Shown piece after piece: positions 15,972-23,194 of a stretch of 28,687 bases of DNA (position 1 is the stretch's first letter; the number at the start of each line of letters is the position of its first letter). The notes under the pieces were generated by a model that was given only the letters and a program-made list of their open reading frames with translations, was not told the origin of the DNA and did no database searches. Both the position numbers and the translations under genes were made by a program. This stretch comes from QHXW01 sp035297145 (lineage in GTDB: Bacteria; Acidobacteriota; Terriglobia; Bryobacterales; Bryobacteraceae), in assembly GCA_035297145.1 (NCBI GenBank), contig DATGZN010000095.1:1-28687 (forward strand), written 5' to 3'.

Positions 15972-16937
15972 ATGGAACGAAGGACGTTTCTTCGAATTGG
16001 GACGGTTACGAGCTTAAGGGCTGCAATGGGGGCAACAACCTCCATCGACGCGGTCCTTGCTGTTGTGGAGAAGAAGGCAGGAAAAGTCGCCTTCTACGCT
16101 GCCAGAGGCAAACGGCTGAGCGATGTAAAGGTCGGCAGGTTCCCTCACGAGATGGTGTTGTCACCGGACCGGCGTCTGCTCTATGTGACCGATAACGGAC
16201 TCCTCTGGATGACGGACAAAGGAGAGGGCGGCAATACGATTTCCATCGTGAATGTCCGGGCGCGTCCCATCGCCGGGGTCGTCGATCTAGGTCATTATCG
16301 CCGTCCGCACGGGATCGCCGTCGTTCCGAAAACGGGCCAACTCGTCGTGACGATTGAGAATCCCTTCGGTCTGCTGCTCATCGATCCAGTTGGCCGAAGG
16401 GTGCTGCGGCGCTACGAAGTCAAAGGGCAGCACCCTCACATGGTTTTGCTGGGTCCAAATGCCGAAACCGCATGGGTCAGCAACGCCGGTTCGGGAGAAG
16501 TCGCGGTGATCAATCTGGCATCGGGCGAGGTTGAGAACATCATCCCGGTGGGCAAGGATCCGCAGGGTGGCGTCATGACCAAAGACGGCAGGTGGATCTT
16601 TGTGACAAACCACGCCGGCGACACGATCTCAATAATCGACGTAAAACAACGCCAGGTCACCGGCGAGATCAGAACCGGCGTCGGGCCCGCGCGAATTGTG
16701 TTGACCGCCGACGAACGAAGTCTCGTGTACAACCTGCAAGAGGGCGAGGGTGCCGGTTTTGCGGACGTAGCGACTTCGATGGAAACCGGCAGAATCAAGC
16801 TGCCGGGCCGCCCCCTTTCCCTGTCCCTTTCCAAGAATGGCCGAACCGCTGTGGGTCATCAAAACTCGGTCCGACCAAGAAGCAGCAAACGTGACGCGTC
16901 TCCGGGGGGGGGCGTCAGCGGGTACGATGTGAGGTGA
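15972..16937 (+). pseudogene. YVTN-type beta-propeller protein, 3' end removed by IS insertion
   Basis: The protein starts with a Tat-like leader (MERRTFLRIGTVTSLRAAMG) and then carries repeated propeller blades typical of YVTN/NHL-type proteins, such as GRFPHEMVLSPDRRLLYVTD, ISIVNVRARPIAGVVDLG, NAETAWVSNAGSGEVAVIN and RWIFVTNHAGDTISIIDV. After PLSLSLSKNGRTAV (about 16850) the frame continues with unrelated, proline/arginine-rich residues that belong to the left end of an IS, stopping at 16937. The last blade(s) are thus missing. An in-frame ATG at 15948 is an alternative start, but the leader starting at 15972 is more typical. It is probably co-transcribed with the RraA gene upstream. Confidence 0.75.
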
Positions 16938-18030
16938 TGATAGTGCTCGTTCTCGCGGTGATCGCCTATTGCCGTGCGTTCTTCATCGGCCGCCACCGTC
17001 TCGGCTTGGAGGTTGCCGCGCTACGCCAGCAACTGGTCGTGTTCAAGCGTAAACAGCCACGGCCTCACCTATGCGATCTTGACCGAACATTTTGGGTCGC
17101 CCTTCGCCGTTTGTGGCCGGGGTGGGCGAATGCCCTGATCATCGTGAAGCCGGATACCGTGGTGTCCTGGCATCGCGCTGCTTTTCGCCTGTTTTGGCGA
17201 TGGCGGTCGCGGCCTAAACGCCTTGGTCGCCCGAGCGTCAGCGTGGAGATTCAGCAGTTGATTCGGCGCATGGAGTCCGAGAATCCATCCTGGGGTGCGC
17301 CTCGCATCCACGGAGAACTACTGCAACTCGGATTTGAGGTTTCGGAACCCACCGTGTCGCGCTATTTGCAACGGCTGAAGCGCCAACCTGACAAGTCGAA
17401 GGTGCAGCGCTGGCTGGCATTCCTCCAGAACCACCGTGAGGTGATTGCCGCCTTCGACTTCTTCACCGTGCCCACGCTGAGTTTCCGTGTGCTGTACTGC
17501 TTCTTTGTCATCGAGCATCATCGGCGCCGCATTCTCCATTTCAACGTCACCGCGCATCCGACGAGCGATTGGATTTTGCAGCAGCTCCGAGAGGCCCTGC
17601 CGCTTCCATGCCCATACCGCTACGTCATCTATGATCGCGACCGCAAATTCGGCACCGAGGTGCATAGCTTTCTGAAAGCGAGCAGGATCAAATCTGTCCG
17701 GACGAGCGTTCGCAGTCCGTGGCAAAACGGAGTCGCGGAAAGATGGGTGGGGAGCATACGCCGTGAGATGTTGGATCACGTCATCCCGCTGGAGGAGCGA
17801 CATCTGATACGGCTCAGCCTCGAATATGTTCGCTATTATCACGACGACAGAACTCATATCGGACTGAATAAGGAGACGCCGGGCGCTCGTCCGACCGAAT
17901 CGCGGCCCAATGCAGTTCGCGCACTCCGGGCAGAGAAGAGAATCGGCGGTCTGCATCACCGGTACACTTGGGCACCGGCAGCGTAGATGCCGATCGCGGA
18001 CAGTTCTTGGTCTGGCGCCCCGATTTCTCT
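16858..18030 (+). mobile_element. Insertion sequence with intact rve integrase; approximate ends
   Basis: The boundaries are estimated from where the beta-propeller similarity stops (about 16850) and from an inverted match. GACCAAGAA at 16873-16881 is the reverse complement of TTCTTGGTC at 18004-18012, and weaker complementarity continues outward for roughly 15 bases on both sides (AAA..TCGG type). The interior carries one DDE integrase gene. I could not identify a target-site duplication by eye, and the right flank does not continue the propeller gene, so the insertion was followed or accompanied by a rearrangement. Confidence 0.55.
16934..17986 (+). CDS. Integrase-core (rve/DDE) transposase, apparently intact
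   Basis: The 350-residue protein begins with a hydrophobic stretch (VLAVIAYCRAFFIG) and the helical ALRQQLVVFKRKQPRPHL region. Then follow VKPDTVVSWHRAAFRLFWRW, a helix-turn-helix-like segment (PSWGAPRIHGELLQLGFEVS), and the catalytic core: first Asp in AFDFFTVPT, second Asp in VIYDRDRKFG, Glu in QNGVAERWVGSIRREML. All three acidic residues are present, and the C-terminus (GGLHHRYTWAPAA) is complete. It may therefore be active. The start may be GTG 16934 or ATG 16937; GAGG lies just upstream. The architecture is that of the IS481/IS3-like rve transposases abundant in Acidobacteriota. Confidence 0.88.
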   Translation: MMIVLVLAVIAYCRAFFIGRHRLGLEVAALRQQLVVFKRKQPRPHLCDLDRTFWVALRRLWPGWANALIIVKPDTVVSWHRAAFRLFWRWRSRPKRLGRPSVSVEIQQLIRRMESENPSWGAPRIHGELLQLGFEVSEPTVSRYLQRLKRQPDKSKVQRWLAFLQNHREVIAAFDFFTVPTLSFRVLYCFFVIEHHRRRILHFNVTAHPTSDWILQQLREALPLPCPYRYVIYDRDRKFGTEVHSFLKASRIKSVRTSVRSPWQNGVAERWVGSIRREMLDHVIPLEERHLIRLSLEYVRYYHDDRTHIGLNKETPGARPTESRPNAVRALRAEKRIGGLHHRYTWAPAA

Positions 18031-18215
18031 TCTCGCTGACATTGTCGACGGTTCTGAATTTCAGGTGGATGGCGGTGCACGGGCCCCACCGTCGTCGTGG
18101 TCGCGTGCACCTCGCGGATCTCCTCCCGGCAACCCCGGGCCGAATGGACTTTTGATGAACAACAGGGGGAAGATGGCCGATCCGAATTCGAATCCTGATC
18201 GCGTCCCCGAGTTAT

Positions 18216-20006
18216 TTGTCGGAGCTCCCATTTCTGATTCCGATGAGCCGATCGAGGACCGGCGTCGATGTATCGGTCCACCTGCCTTCGGGCGGACGCT
18301 TTTCGTCGATCGAAATCGCGGCAACGGACGAGACAGAAATCCGGCCTACTCCGCTTTCTGTTGTTCCAGCGTTGTCAAAGGACGGGGGTATTACCGGCGC
18401 AGTGAATATTCACTATGCTAACGACGCAGTATGGGATTTCTCGAGCGTTAAGTTCACGGTGGAAATACCGGCGCGATGGCGACCATGGTTCGTTCCTTCG
18501 GCTTTGTTCATTCTGCTATCCGCTTACGCCGTATGGCTGCAGACGGCGAAGATCGCGGCTACAACGGCGCGGAGGGATAACGCGGTACACGCGGTCCTGA
18601 AAGCAGAAAGCTTAGTCAGACAGCTACTGAGTAGCGAGTCGTGGATCGAGTCTTCGGGTGAAGACGCGGGCCACCGCAAAGCCCGTCTGAACGACTGTGC
18701 TCGCGACCTGGAAGCAATCAGAGCGCTTCAAACGAGCGGTAGCGTTGGCCAGCTTCGATTTCTTGAAAAGCAGCTTCTCGACATCAAAGGCCGACTGGAG
18801 CACGTGGCATTCGTCCAGTGGGCGGTGGTCGATGGGAAGTTGAAGCAAGAATATAAGTCCGCGATCTCCGAGCTCAACAACATTGCCAATTGCCTTAACC
18901 GCCCGGCCAATGGCAGTTATTGGCACTTGGTAATTGACAAAATGGACCTCGCCACCAGTGTGACTATTCTCGCGATCGTGTACCTGATCTCGCTTCTGGC
19001 AATATTGGCCAAGGCTCAGAATGCTTCAAGCGTTGCGCGAGCAGCTGTGCCCGCTCCGCCGGCGTTATACGAGCTCCAGATTGCTGTGACGCCGGGAGAC
19101 TTGGATTCGAAAGCGAATTCGGTCGGCATGAACCTGACATTCTCGCCGGTCACCGATCAGATCGCTCCTCCGGGGCCGCGCGAAATTATGATCAGCTCGG
19201 GGTGGCAGAATGGGGATCTCCAAGTCCAAGACGTTTCGGTGCTACCAGCTCCAGCAGCCATTTCGAACGCTGCAGACAGGCTCCGCTTCAGCGTTCCGTG
19301 CTCGCCAGCGCCTGAGTTACGGCGCTTGCGCGAGTTAGACAAATTTCAAATTACGTCGGCCTACGAAAGCAGCATTTATGCCGCTAGTCAGTTCCGGGTT
19401 CAATATAACGTCGCTGGTGCGCAGAGCGTTCACGAAGGAACTGGCTGGTCCTGGTTGCACAGCTTTCCGTTTGACGAAGTTCGTGTTCACCTTCCACTCA
19501 AATTCAATGGAATGGCCGCGATTTCGCGGATCGACGTGCAGCGTCTTTCGGGGGAATACACTGGAGATGCGAATGTGAGCGGCCTGGATTGGACGTTCCG
19601 CCCAGTCGAAGACGGCAGAACGCACCGGGCTGAGAATGTAATGCGGGGTGACCGCAGTCTCATCCAGCCTGACCAGCAGTTGATCGTAAGTGCTGTCTTC
19701 CGAAGGAATGCCTTTCAGCGGTACGTCCTGACTGTGGGAGTCATGCTGATTTGTGTCTTGCTGGGCCTGGTTTCAGGCAAGGCCATGACTTCCGTCGAGA
19801 AGACGTGGCAGTCCTTTCTAATTGGAACCTTTGGACTTTTCGTCCTGCCATTTGCGATCCGGTCCGCGGTGTTGGCGGGCGACAAGCGCCTCCCCAATCT
19901 CCTCACATTCCAGGGAACTACGATCTTTGAGGTGATCTTTGTGTTCGACCTATTGTTGATGGCCGTCGCCTGCTGGTATATGAGTCAAAAACGCAACACC
20001 GCCTGA
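18216..20006 (+). CDS. Large membrane protein of unknown function
   Basis: This protein of up to 596 residues has a hydrophobic segment at ~90-108 (WFVPSALFILLSAYAVW), a helical, possibly coiled-coil region at ~115-235 (RLNDCARDLEAIRAL, LEKQLLDIKGRLEHV), and a second transmembrane helix at ~245-265. A ~220-residue presumed extracytoplasmic beta-rich region follows, then three C-terminal transmembrane helices (~510-590). I recognise no family. The 5' end is uncertain: TTG 18216 and ATG 18243 both lack a ribosome-binding site. ATG 18173 in another frame has AGGGGG upstream and a plausible coding stretch (DPNSNPDRVPELFVGAP), suggesting a frameshift near 18250-18265. The start of the gene may have been altered when the IS landed about 190 bp upstream. 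Confidence 0.65.
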   Translation: MSELPFLIPMSRSRTGVDVSVHLPSGGRFSSIEIAATDETEIRPTPLSVVPALSKDGGITGAVNIHYANDAVWDFSSVKFTVEIPARWRPWFVPSALFILLSAYAVWLQTAKIAATTARRDNAVHAVLKAESLVRQLLSSESWIESSGEDAGHRKARLNDCARDLEAIRALQTSGSVGQLRFLEKQLLDIKGRLEHVAFVQWAVVDGKLKQEYKSAISELNNIANCLNRPANGSYWHLVIDKMDLATSVTILAIVYLISLLAILAKAQNASSVARAAVPAPPALYELQIAVTPGDLDSKANSVGMNLTFSPVTDQIAPPGPREIMISSGWQNGDLQVQDVSVLPAPAAISNAADRLRFSVPCSPAPELRRLRELDKFQITSAYESSIYAASQFRVQYNVAGAQSVHEGTGWSWLHSFPFDEVRVHLPLKFNGMAAISRIDVQRLSGEYTGDANVSGLDWTFRPVEDGRTHRAENVMRGDRSLIQPDQQLIVSAVFRRNAFQRYVLTVGVMLICVLLGLVSGKAMTSVEKTWQSFLIGTFGLFVLPFAIRSAVLAGDKRLPNLLTFQGTTIFEVIFVFDLLLMAVACWYMSQKRNTA

Positions 20007-20556
20007 ACCGACCGATTCGCGGACTTGTACATAGTTAAGGACACACCGGCGAATCGCTTAGGTTGCCCATGTTCGTGCCAAAAATGGCTTTGTGGGGATT
20101 ACCGTTCCATAGAAAAAACAGCTGGCTTCGAAGAATTCTTGCATCAAGGCGGCCGCTTCTTGAGACCCGAACTTTTGGGTTTCTTACCAAAAATTGCATA
20201 GTCAATCGGGACGAACCAAGAGCCGCACCTGTGCGCGGCTTGACCGCTTTCTCCAGGGATGTCGCTATCCTCCCACAGATTAGCTTGCGAATTTACCATT
20301 CCGCTTTATGAGCTCGCAGGCGTTTGACTGCCGACGAGGGGTCGCTTGTGGACTTTCCGCTTCGGTGGCCACGGCTTTTACTCGTCGTTATCAGACTGAG
20401 GCGTGAGCCGGTGGATCAAAAGAGTTTATGAGTGAAGCGGTTACTCGATGTTCAAGGAGCGGGTTTCAGGACTCGCGCCCGCACACAATACGAACTGGCG
20501 GGTAGGTCCTGGAGACCGCCCGCTTCACCGGTTTACAATGCCTTGAGTGGAAGTGC
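20007..20556. other. Intergenic stretch, no convincing gene
   Basis: I see no convincing coding sequence in this 550-bp stretch. An 82-codon frame at 20063-20311 has no ribosome-binding site or recognisable motif. There are two small inverted repeats: TTTTGG/CCAAAA at 20173-20192 and AGCCGC/GCGGCT at 20221-20240. A stronger composite hairpin lies at 20498-20523. The stretch separates the unknown membrane protein from the lower-GC nucleotidyltransferase cluster and may contain that cluster's promoter. Confidence 0.5.
20498..20523. repeat. Two-part hairpin upstream of the nucleotidyltransferase cluster
   Basis: GCGGG (20498-20502) pairs with CCCGC (20519-20523), and inside it GGTC (20505-20508) pairs with GACC (20514-20517), leaving a five-base loop CTGGA. 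There is no T-tract after it, so it is not an obvious terminator. It lies 34 bases before the start of the cluster and could sit in its leader RNA. Confidence 0.4.
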
Positions 20557-21204
20557 ATGCGAGATCAAGAATTGAGTACGGCACAGCGTGGGACCTTTGC
20601 AATCGCAGGTATAGTGCCCGCTGCCGGTGCTTCCCTTAGGATGGGCTGTGATAAACGACGTCTCAGTTTGGGGGAACGTACGATCCTTGAGACGACTGTT
20701 GCTAATTTGGCAGATGGGGGATGCGAACCAGTAGTTGTTGTCCTAGAGCCCCGGTCGCCATGCGCTAATCTCGCGCTACTGCATAGGCCTGGAATCTCTG
20801 TGTTGTGCTTGGATCAAGAATCTCCGAGCATGCTTGCCTCCATTTGTGCAGGGCTTCGCGTTGTCGAATCCTGTGCGCCGGCTGTGGCTGTGATGCCGGG
20901 AGATTGTCCCTTGATCACTCCCGACTTGATGCGATTAATTTTGCGTGCTTATTGTGATCTTCGGCCGCTGCTTTTCGTTCCCACTTTTCTGGGCCAACAG
21001 GGGCATCCGAGAATCATCGCGAGAGAAGTGTTCGCCGATGTCCATTCCATGCCCGAAAGCCACCGATTCTCAACGATCTTTCAGCTACGGCCGACAGACG
21101 TTTTATACTTGGAGACCGGCGAAGAGGCGGTGGTTATGGATTGCGACACGGAGCGTGACTATGCCGCGTTACTTGCGTATAGGGCAACGGGGAAAGCCTG
21201 GTGA
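20557..21204 (+). CDS. MobA/MocA-like nucleotidyltransferase
   Basis: The 215-residue protein is a small GT-A-fold nucleotidyltransferase of the MobA-like NTP transferase group. The nucleotide-binding signature is IVPAAGASLRMGCDKRRLSL. The metal-binding segment is AVMPGDCPLITPDLM, followed by the family-typical GQQGHPRIIAREVF and the C-terminal DCDTERDYAALL. Relatives make molybdopterin-cytosine dinucleotide (MocA) or activate sugars and other phosphates. No molybdoenzyme genes lie nearby. The stop overlaps the next gene's GTG by four bases (GTGA), so it is translationally coupled to the IspF homologue. The layout mimics ispD-ispF, but this protein looks MobA/MocA-like rather than IspD. GGAAG precedes ATG 20557. 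Its GC content appears lower than that of the neighbouring genes. Confidence 0.82.
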   Translation: MRDQELSTAQRGTFAIAGIVPAAGASLRMGCDKRRLSLGERTILETTVANLADGGCEPVVVVLEPRSPCANLALLHRPGISVLCLDQESPSMLASICAGLRVVESCAPAVAVMPGDCPLITPDLMRLILRAYCDLRPLLFVPTFLGQQGHPRIIAREVFADVHSMPESHRFSTIFQLRPTDVLYLETGEEAVVMDCDTERDYAALLAYRATGKAW

Positions 21205-21767
21205 GGGGTGTACCAACAAGACCGATTCCACCGATTAGGATCGGCTGGGGTTACGATATTCATCGACTCGAACCCACGCCTCCACGCGGCTCCGGTCGAC
21301 CTTTTCTATTAGGTGGTGTGGAGATCGAGCATGATCGCGGGCCGATTGGTCAAACGGACGCCGACACACTCCTACACGCGATTACGGATGCGCTTCTTGG
21401 TGCAATGGGCATGCCCAATATGGGAACGCTCTTTCAGAAGGAGGACCACCATGCGCAAGATTCCAGAATTTATCTTGACGAAGCCTGCCGCCGTATGCGT
21501 GACGCAGGCTGGGAAATCGGCAACCTAGACGCAACGATCATCCTCGAGCGACCACGTATTGCAGCACACAAAGGGGAGATTTGTCGCAGTGTCGCGAAGT
21601 GCCTTCGCGTTCCGCAAGGACGAGTCAATGTCAAATCGAAGACCCACGAAGGGTTGGACGCGATAGGAAAGGGTAGGGGTGTCGAGGTGCAAGTGTGTGT
21701 GCTTCTGCATTACGTCGGCTTGAGTGCAACTAGGCGCGTCGGTCGACACAAAGGAGGATATCTTTGA
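21201..21767 (+). CDS. ispF: IspF homologue (2-C-methyl-D-erythritol 2,4-cyclodiphosphate synthase-like), divergent
   Basis: The 188-residue protein matches IspF, which cyclises CDP-methylerythritol 2-phosphate and releases CMP. The metal ligands are present: GYDIHR (Asp, His) and TLLHAITDALLGA (His). NLDATIILERPRI and the CMP-site region NVKSKTHEGLDAIGKGRG are also present. Differences from E. coli IspF are the loop AHSDGD changed to GQTDAD, and GDIGKLFPDTD changed to PNMGTLFQKED. The C-terminal core reads GRGVEVQVCVLL rather than GRGEGIACEAVALL, and there is a basic ~20-residue extension. GTG 21201 overlaps the preceding stop, and the stop overlaps the next TTG start (TTGA). It is either the only IspF of the genome or a paralogue with a new substrate; the odd context favours the latter. 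Confidence 0.8.
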   Translation: MRGVPTRPIPPIRIGWGYDIHRLEPTPPRGSGRPFLLGGVEIEHDRGPIGQTDADTLLHAITDALLGAMGMPNMGTLFQKEDHHAQDSRIYLDEACRRMRDAGWEIGNLDATIILERPRIAAHKGEICRSVAKCLRVPQGRVNVKSKTHEGLDAIGKGRGVEVQVCVLLHYVGLSATRRVGRHKGGYL

Positions 21768-23083
21768 GTGCATCTCGGATGATTGTTCTCGAACTCGCTC
21801 TTTCCTCGGCTGGACATCAGTTTCCACCTTTGTCCAAGCTCGTTACATCCGGCCCACATCCAGGGTTTCCCATGCGCATACGAACAAACACTTCAGGTTT
21901 CAGCATCGCCATCTTGGATGTCACGCTTGCGACGGAGGGCGCCATCTACCTGATCGAAGCCAATGGCTCCAATGGAGGTCTCACCAGCGTTGCTACGGGC
22001 CATGATGAAGTCCGCGCGACTCACATGGCACTCAGTTTCGAGAGCAAATCGCAACAAAAACAACCACGTGTGGTTCTGTTGCCATTCAAGCCGGGCTTTG
22101 TGCACTTGGCTGAGTTTTTTGCTCGTGCAGAACTTTTCACGATGCAAATTTCGAAAATCCATCAAACGTGTCTGCGACTTTCCAATGACCAACTGGGCAC
22201 CGAGGAAGTCAGCATTGTTTGCGGAAGTATTCCAGCCCTCGCCGATCGAATAGAGCGGCAAGGTAGTCAGCTAGTCTATCGGACAAGACCCGTGGTGTTC
22301 GCTTGCAATCCCAACCTGCTACCGGAACTCGTAAGACGTTCCGTGATTGAAGTCTTGGACGGTCGGTACAACGTAGACATCGATTTCTTTCATGAAGAGC
22401 GACTGGCGCCGCTGATACATGAAAAGGGGGCCCAGCAAGTGGTCGCAGAAGGAACGGGCATCACTCCTTTGGCGCATTCTCTCGCTTGGAGCTTCGAAGA
22501 ATGCCTGTCTATCATTCGAGGCTTCCACGAAAGAGGTAACGTTGCGGTCGGCAAGATGAACGCAGGATCGGGAGGGGAAGGCATAGGGTTCTTTCCACCT
22601 GCACTAGGGGTGGCCGCCATAAATCGGAAATTGAGGGACGTATTCCGTAGCGCGGAGAGCTCACATGGCCGGGCGGTTGCCAAAACCATTTTTCCTATCC
22701 GCTTTTTTGAGTTCGCGCGATCATCCGATTTTCTGCTAAACCGTCGTCCACATCTTTGGGATCTCAGGATGGAGTGTCTAATTTATCCAGACTTCGTTGA
22801 GGTTATGCCATGCCTCTTCCGTATCTGCCCAGCTCCATTCGTGGATATGAAGTATAATCGAGACTCGGTGGTATCGAACCTCACTGGCCGGAAACCCTCT
22901 TTGGACTTTGTGCGCTCAGCGTTCGACAACGCAGCTTGGGAAGTGTTGGGAATCGATTTTCATGTTTTAAGGAGAATTGCGACGTCCTGCGCCCGCTGGT
23001 GTGAATCAGCATGGAAATGGAGTTCGGTTGCGCGGTCGCAATCGACGACTGCTACCAGCGCTGGCACCGGTCGAACGACTTGA
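21764..23083 (+). CDS. ATP-grasp-like protein; 3' end possibly frameshifted
   Basis: TTG 21764 is supported by an AGGAGG six bases upstream and a four-base overlap with the IspF stop. The 439-residue product resembles ATP-grasp ligases. It has a segment with YLIEANGSNGG (residues ~60-75), a pre-ATP-grasp-like region, then GNVAVGKMNAGSGGEGIGFF, which looks like the ATP-binding glycine loop. LWDLRMECLIYPDFVEVMP and NLTGRK follow, resembling the catalytic D-x-R and metal/phosphate-binding parts. ATP-grasp enzymes join a carboxylate to an amine or thiol. Similarity fades after VLGIDFHVLRR (~22975), and the last ~35 residues are low-complexity Ser/Thr/Arg. A frame change near there is likely. The family assignment is motif-based and tentative. 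Confidence 0.6.
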   Translation: MSASRMIVLELALSSAGHQFPPLSKLVTSGPHPGFPMRIRTNTSGFSIAILDVTLATEGAIYLIEANGSNGGLTSVATGHDEVRATHMALSFESKSQQKQPRVVLLPFKPGFVHLAEFFARAELFTMQISKIHQTCLRLSNDQLGTEEVSIVCGSIPALADRIERQGSQLVYRTRPVVFACNPNLLPELVRRSVIEVLDGRYNVDIDFFHEERLAPLIHEKGAQQVVAEGTGITPLAHSLAWSFEECLSIIRGFHERGNVAVGKMNAGSGGEGIGFFPPALGVAAINRKLRDVFRSAESSHGRAVAKTIFPIRFFEFARSSDFLLNRRPHLWDLRMECLIYPDFVEVMPCLFRICPAPFVDMKYNRDSVVSNLTGRKPSLDFVRSAFDNAAWEVLGIDFHVLRRIATSCARWCESAWKWSSVARSQSTTATSAGTGRTT

Positions 23084-23133
23084 CTCCTGTCGCAAAGAAC
23101 GGCACGGAGGTTCAGGTGAGCTCATATTTCTAG
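23011..23133 (+). CDS. Short frame: small protein or displaced C-terminus of the ATP-grasp-like protein
   Basis: In the frame +2 relative to the upstream gene, ATG 23011 opens 40 codons (MEMEFGCAVAIDDCYQRWHR, then SNDLTPVAKNGTEVQVSSYF) to a TAG at 23131. The residue mix is more protein-like than the overlapping tail of the upstream frame. It overlaps that gene by 73 bp and has no clear ribosome-binding site. It could be the real C-terminus of the ATP-grasp-like protein after a frameshift, the N-terminus of the next protein, or a small peptide gene. I cannot decide from the sequence. Confidence 0.3.
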   Translation: MEMEFGCAVAIDDCYQRWHRSNDLTPVAKNGTEVQVSSYF

Positions 23134-23194
23134 CGATAATCGCCAAGCCGCCGAAGGTATTTTCGAGAGCATTCTCCGGCCCGAAATAACAAAG

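Noticed and set aside
17987..18421. A 144-codon frame directly after the IS integrase
   Set aside because: Its first part lies in the IS right end and its second part overlaps the unknown membrane protein in another frame. Only the pieces at 18033-18074 and 18173-18260 look protein-like, and they are treated as remnants.
20063..20311. An 82-codon plus-strand frame in the intergenic stretch
   Set aside because: It has no ribosome-binding site, no motif and an irregular composition; probably chance.
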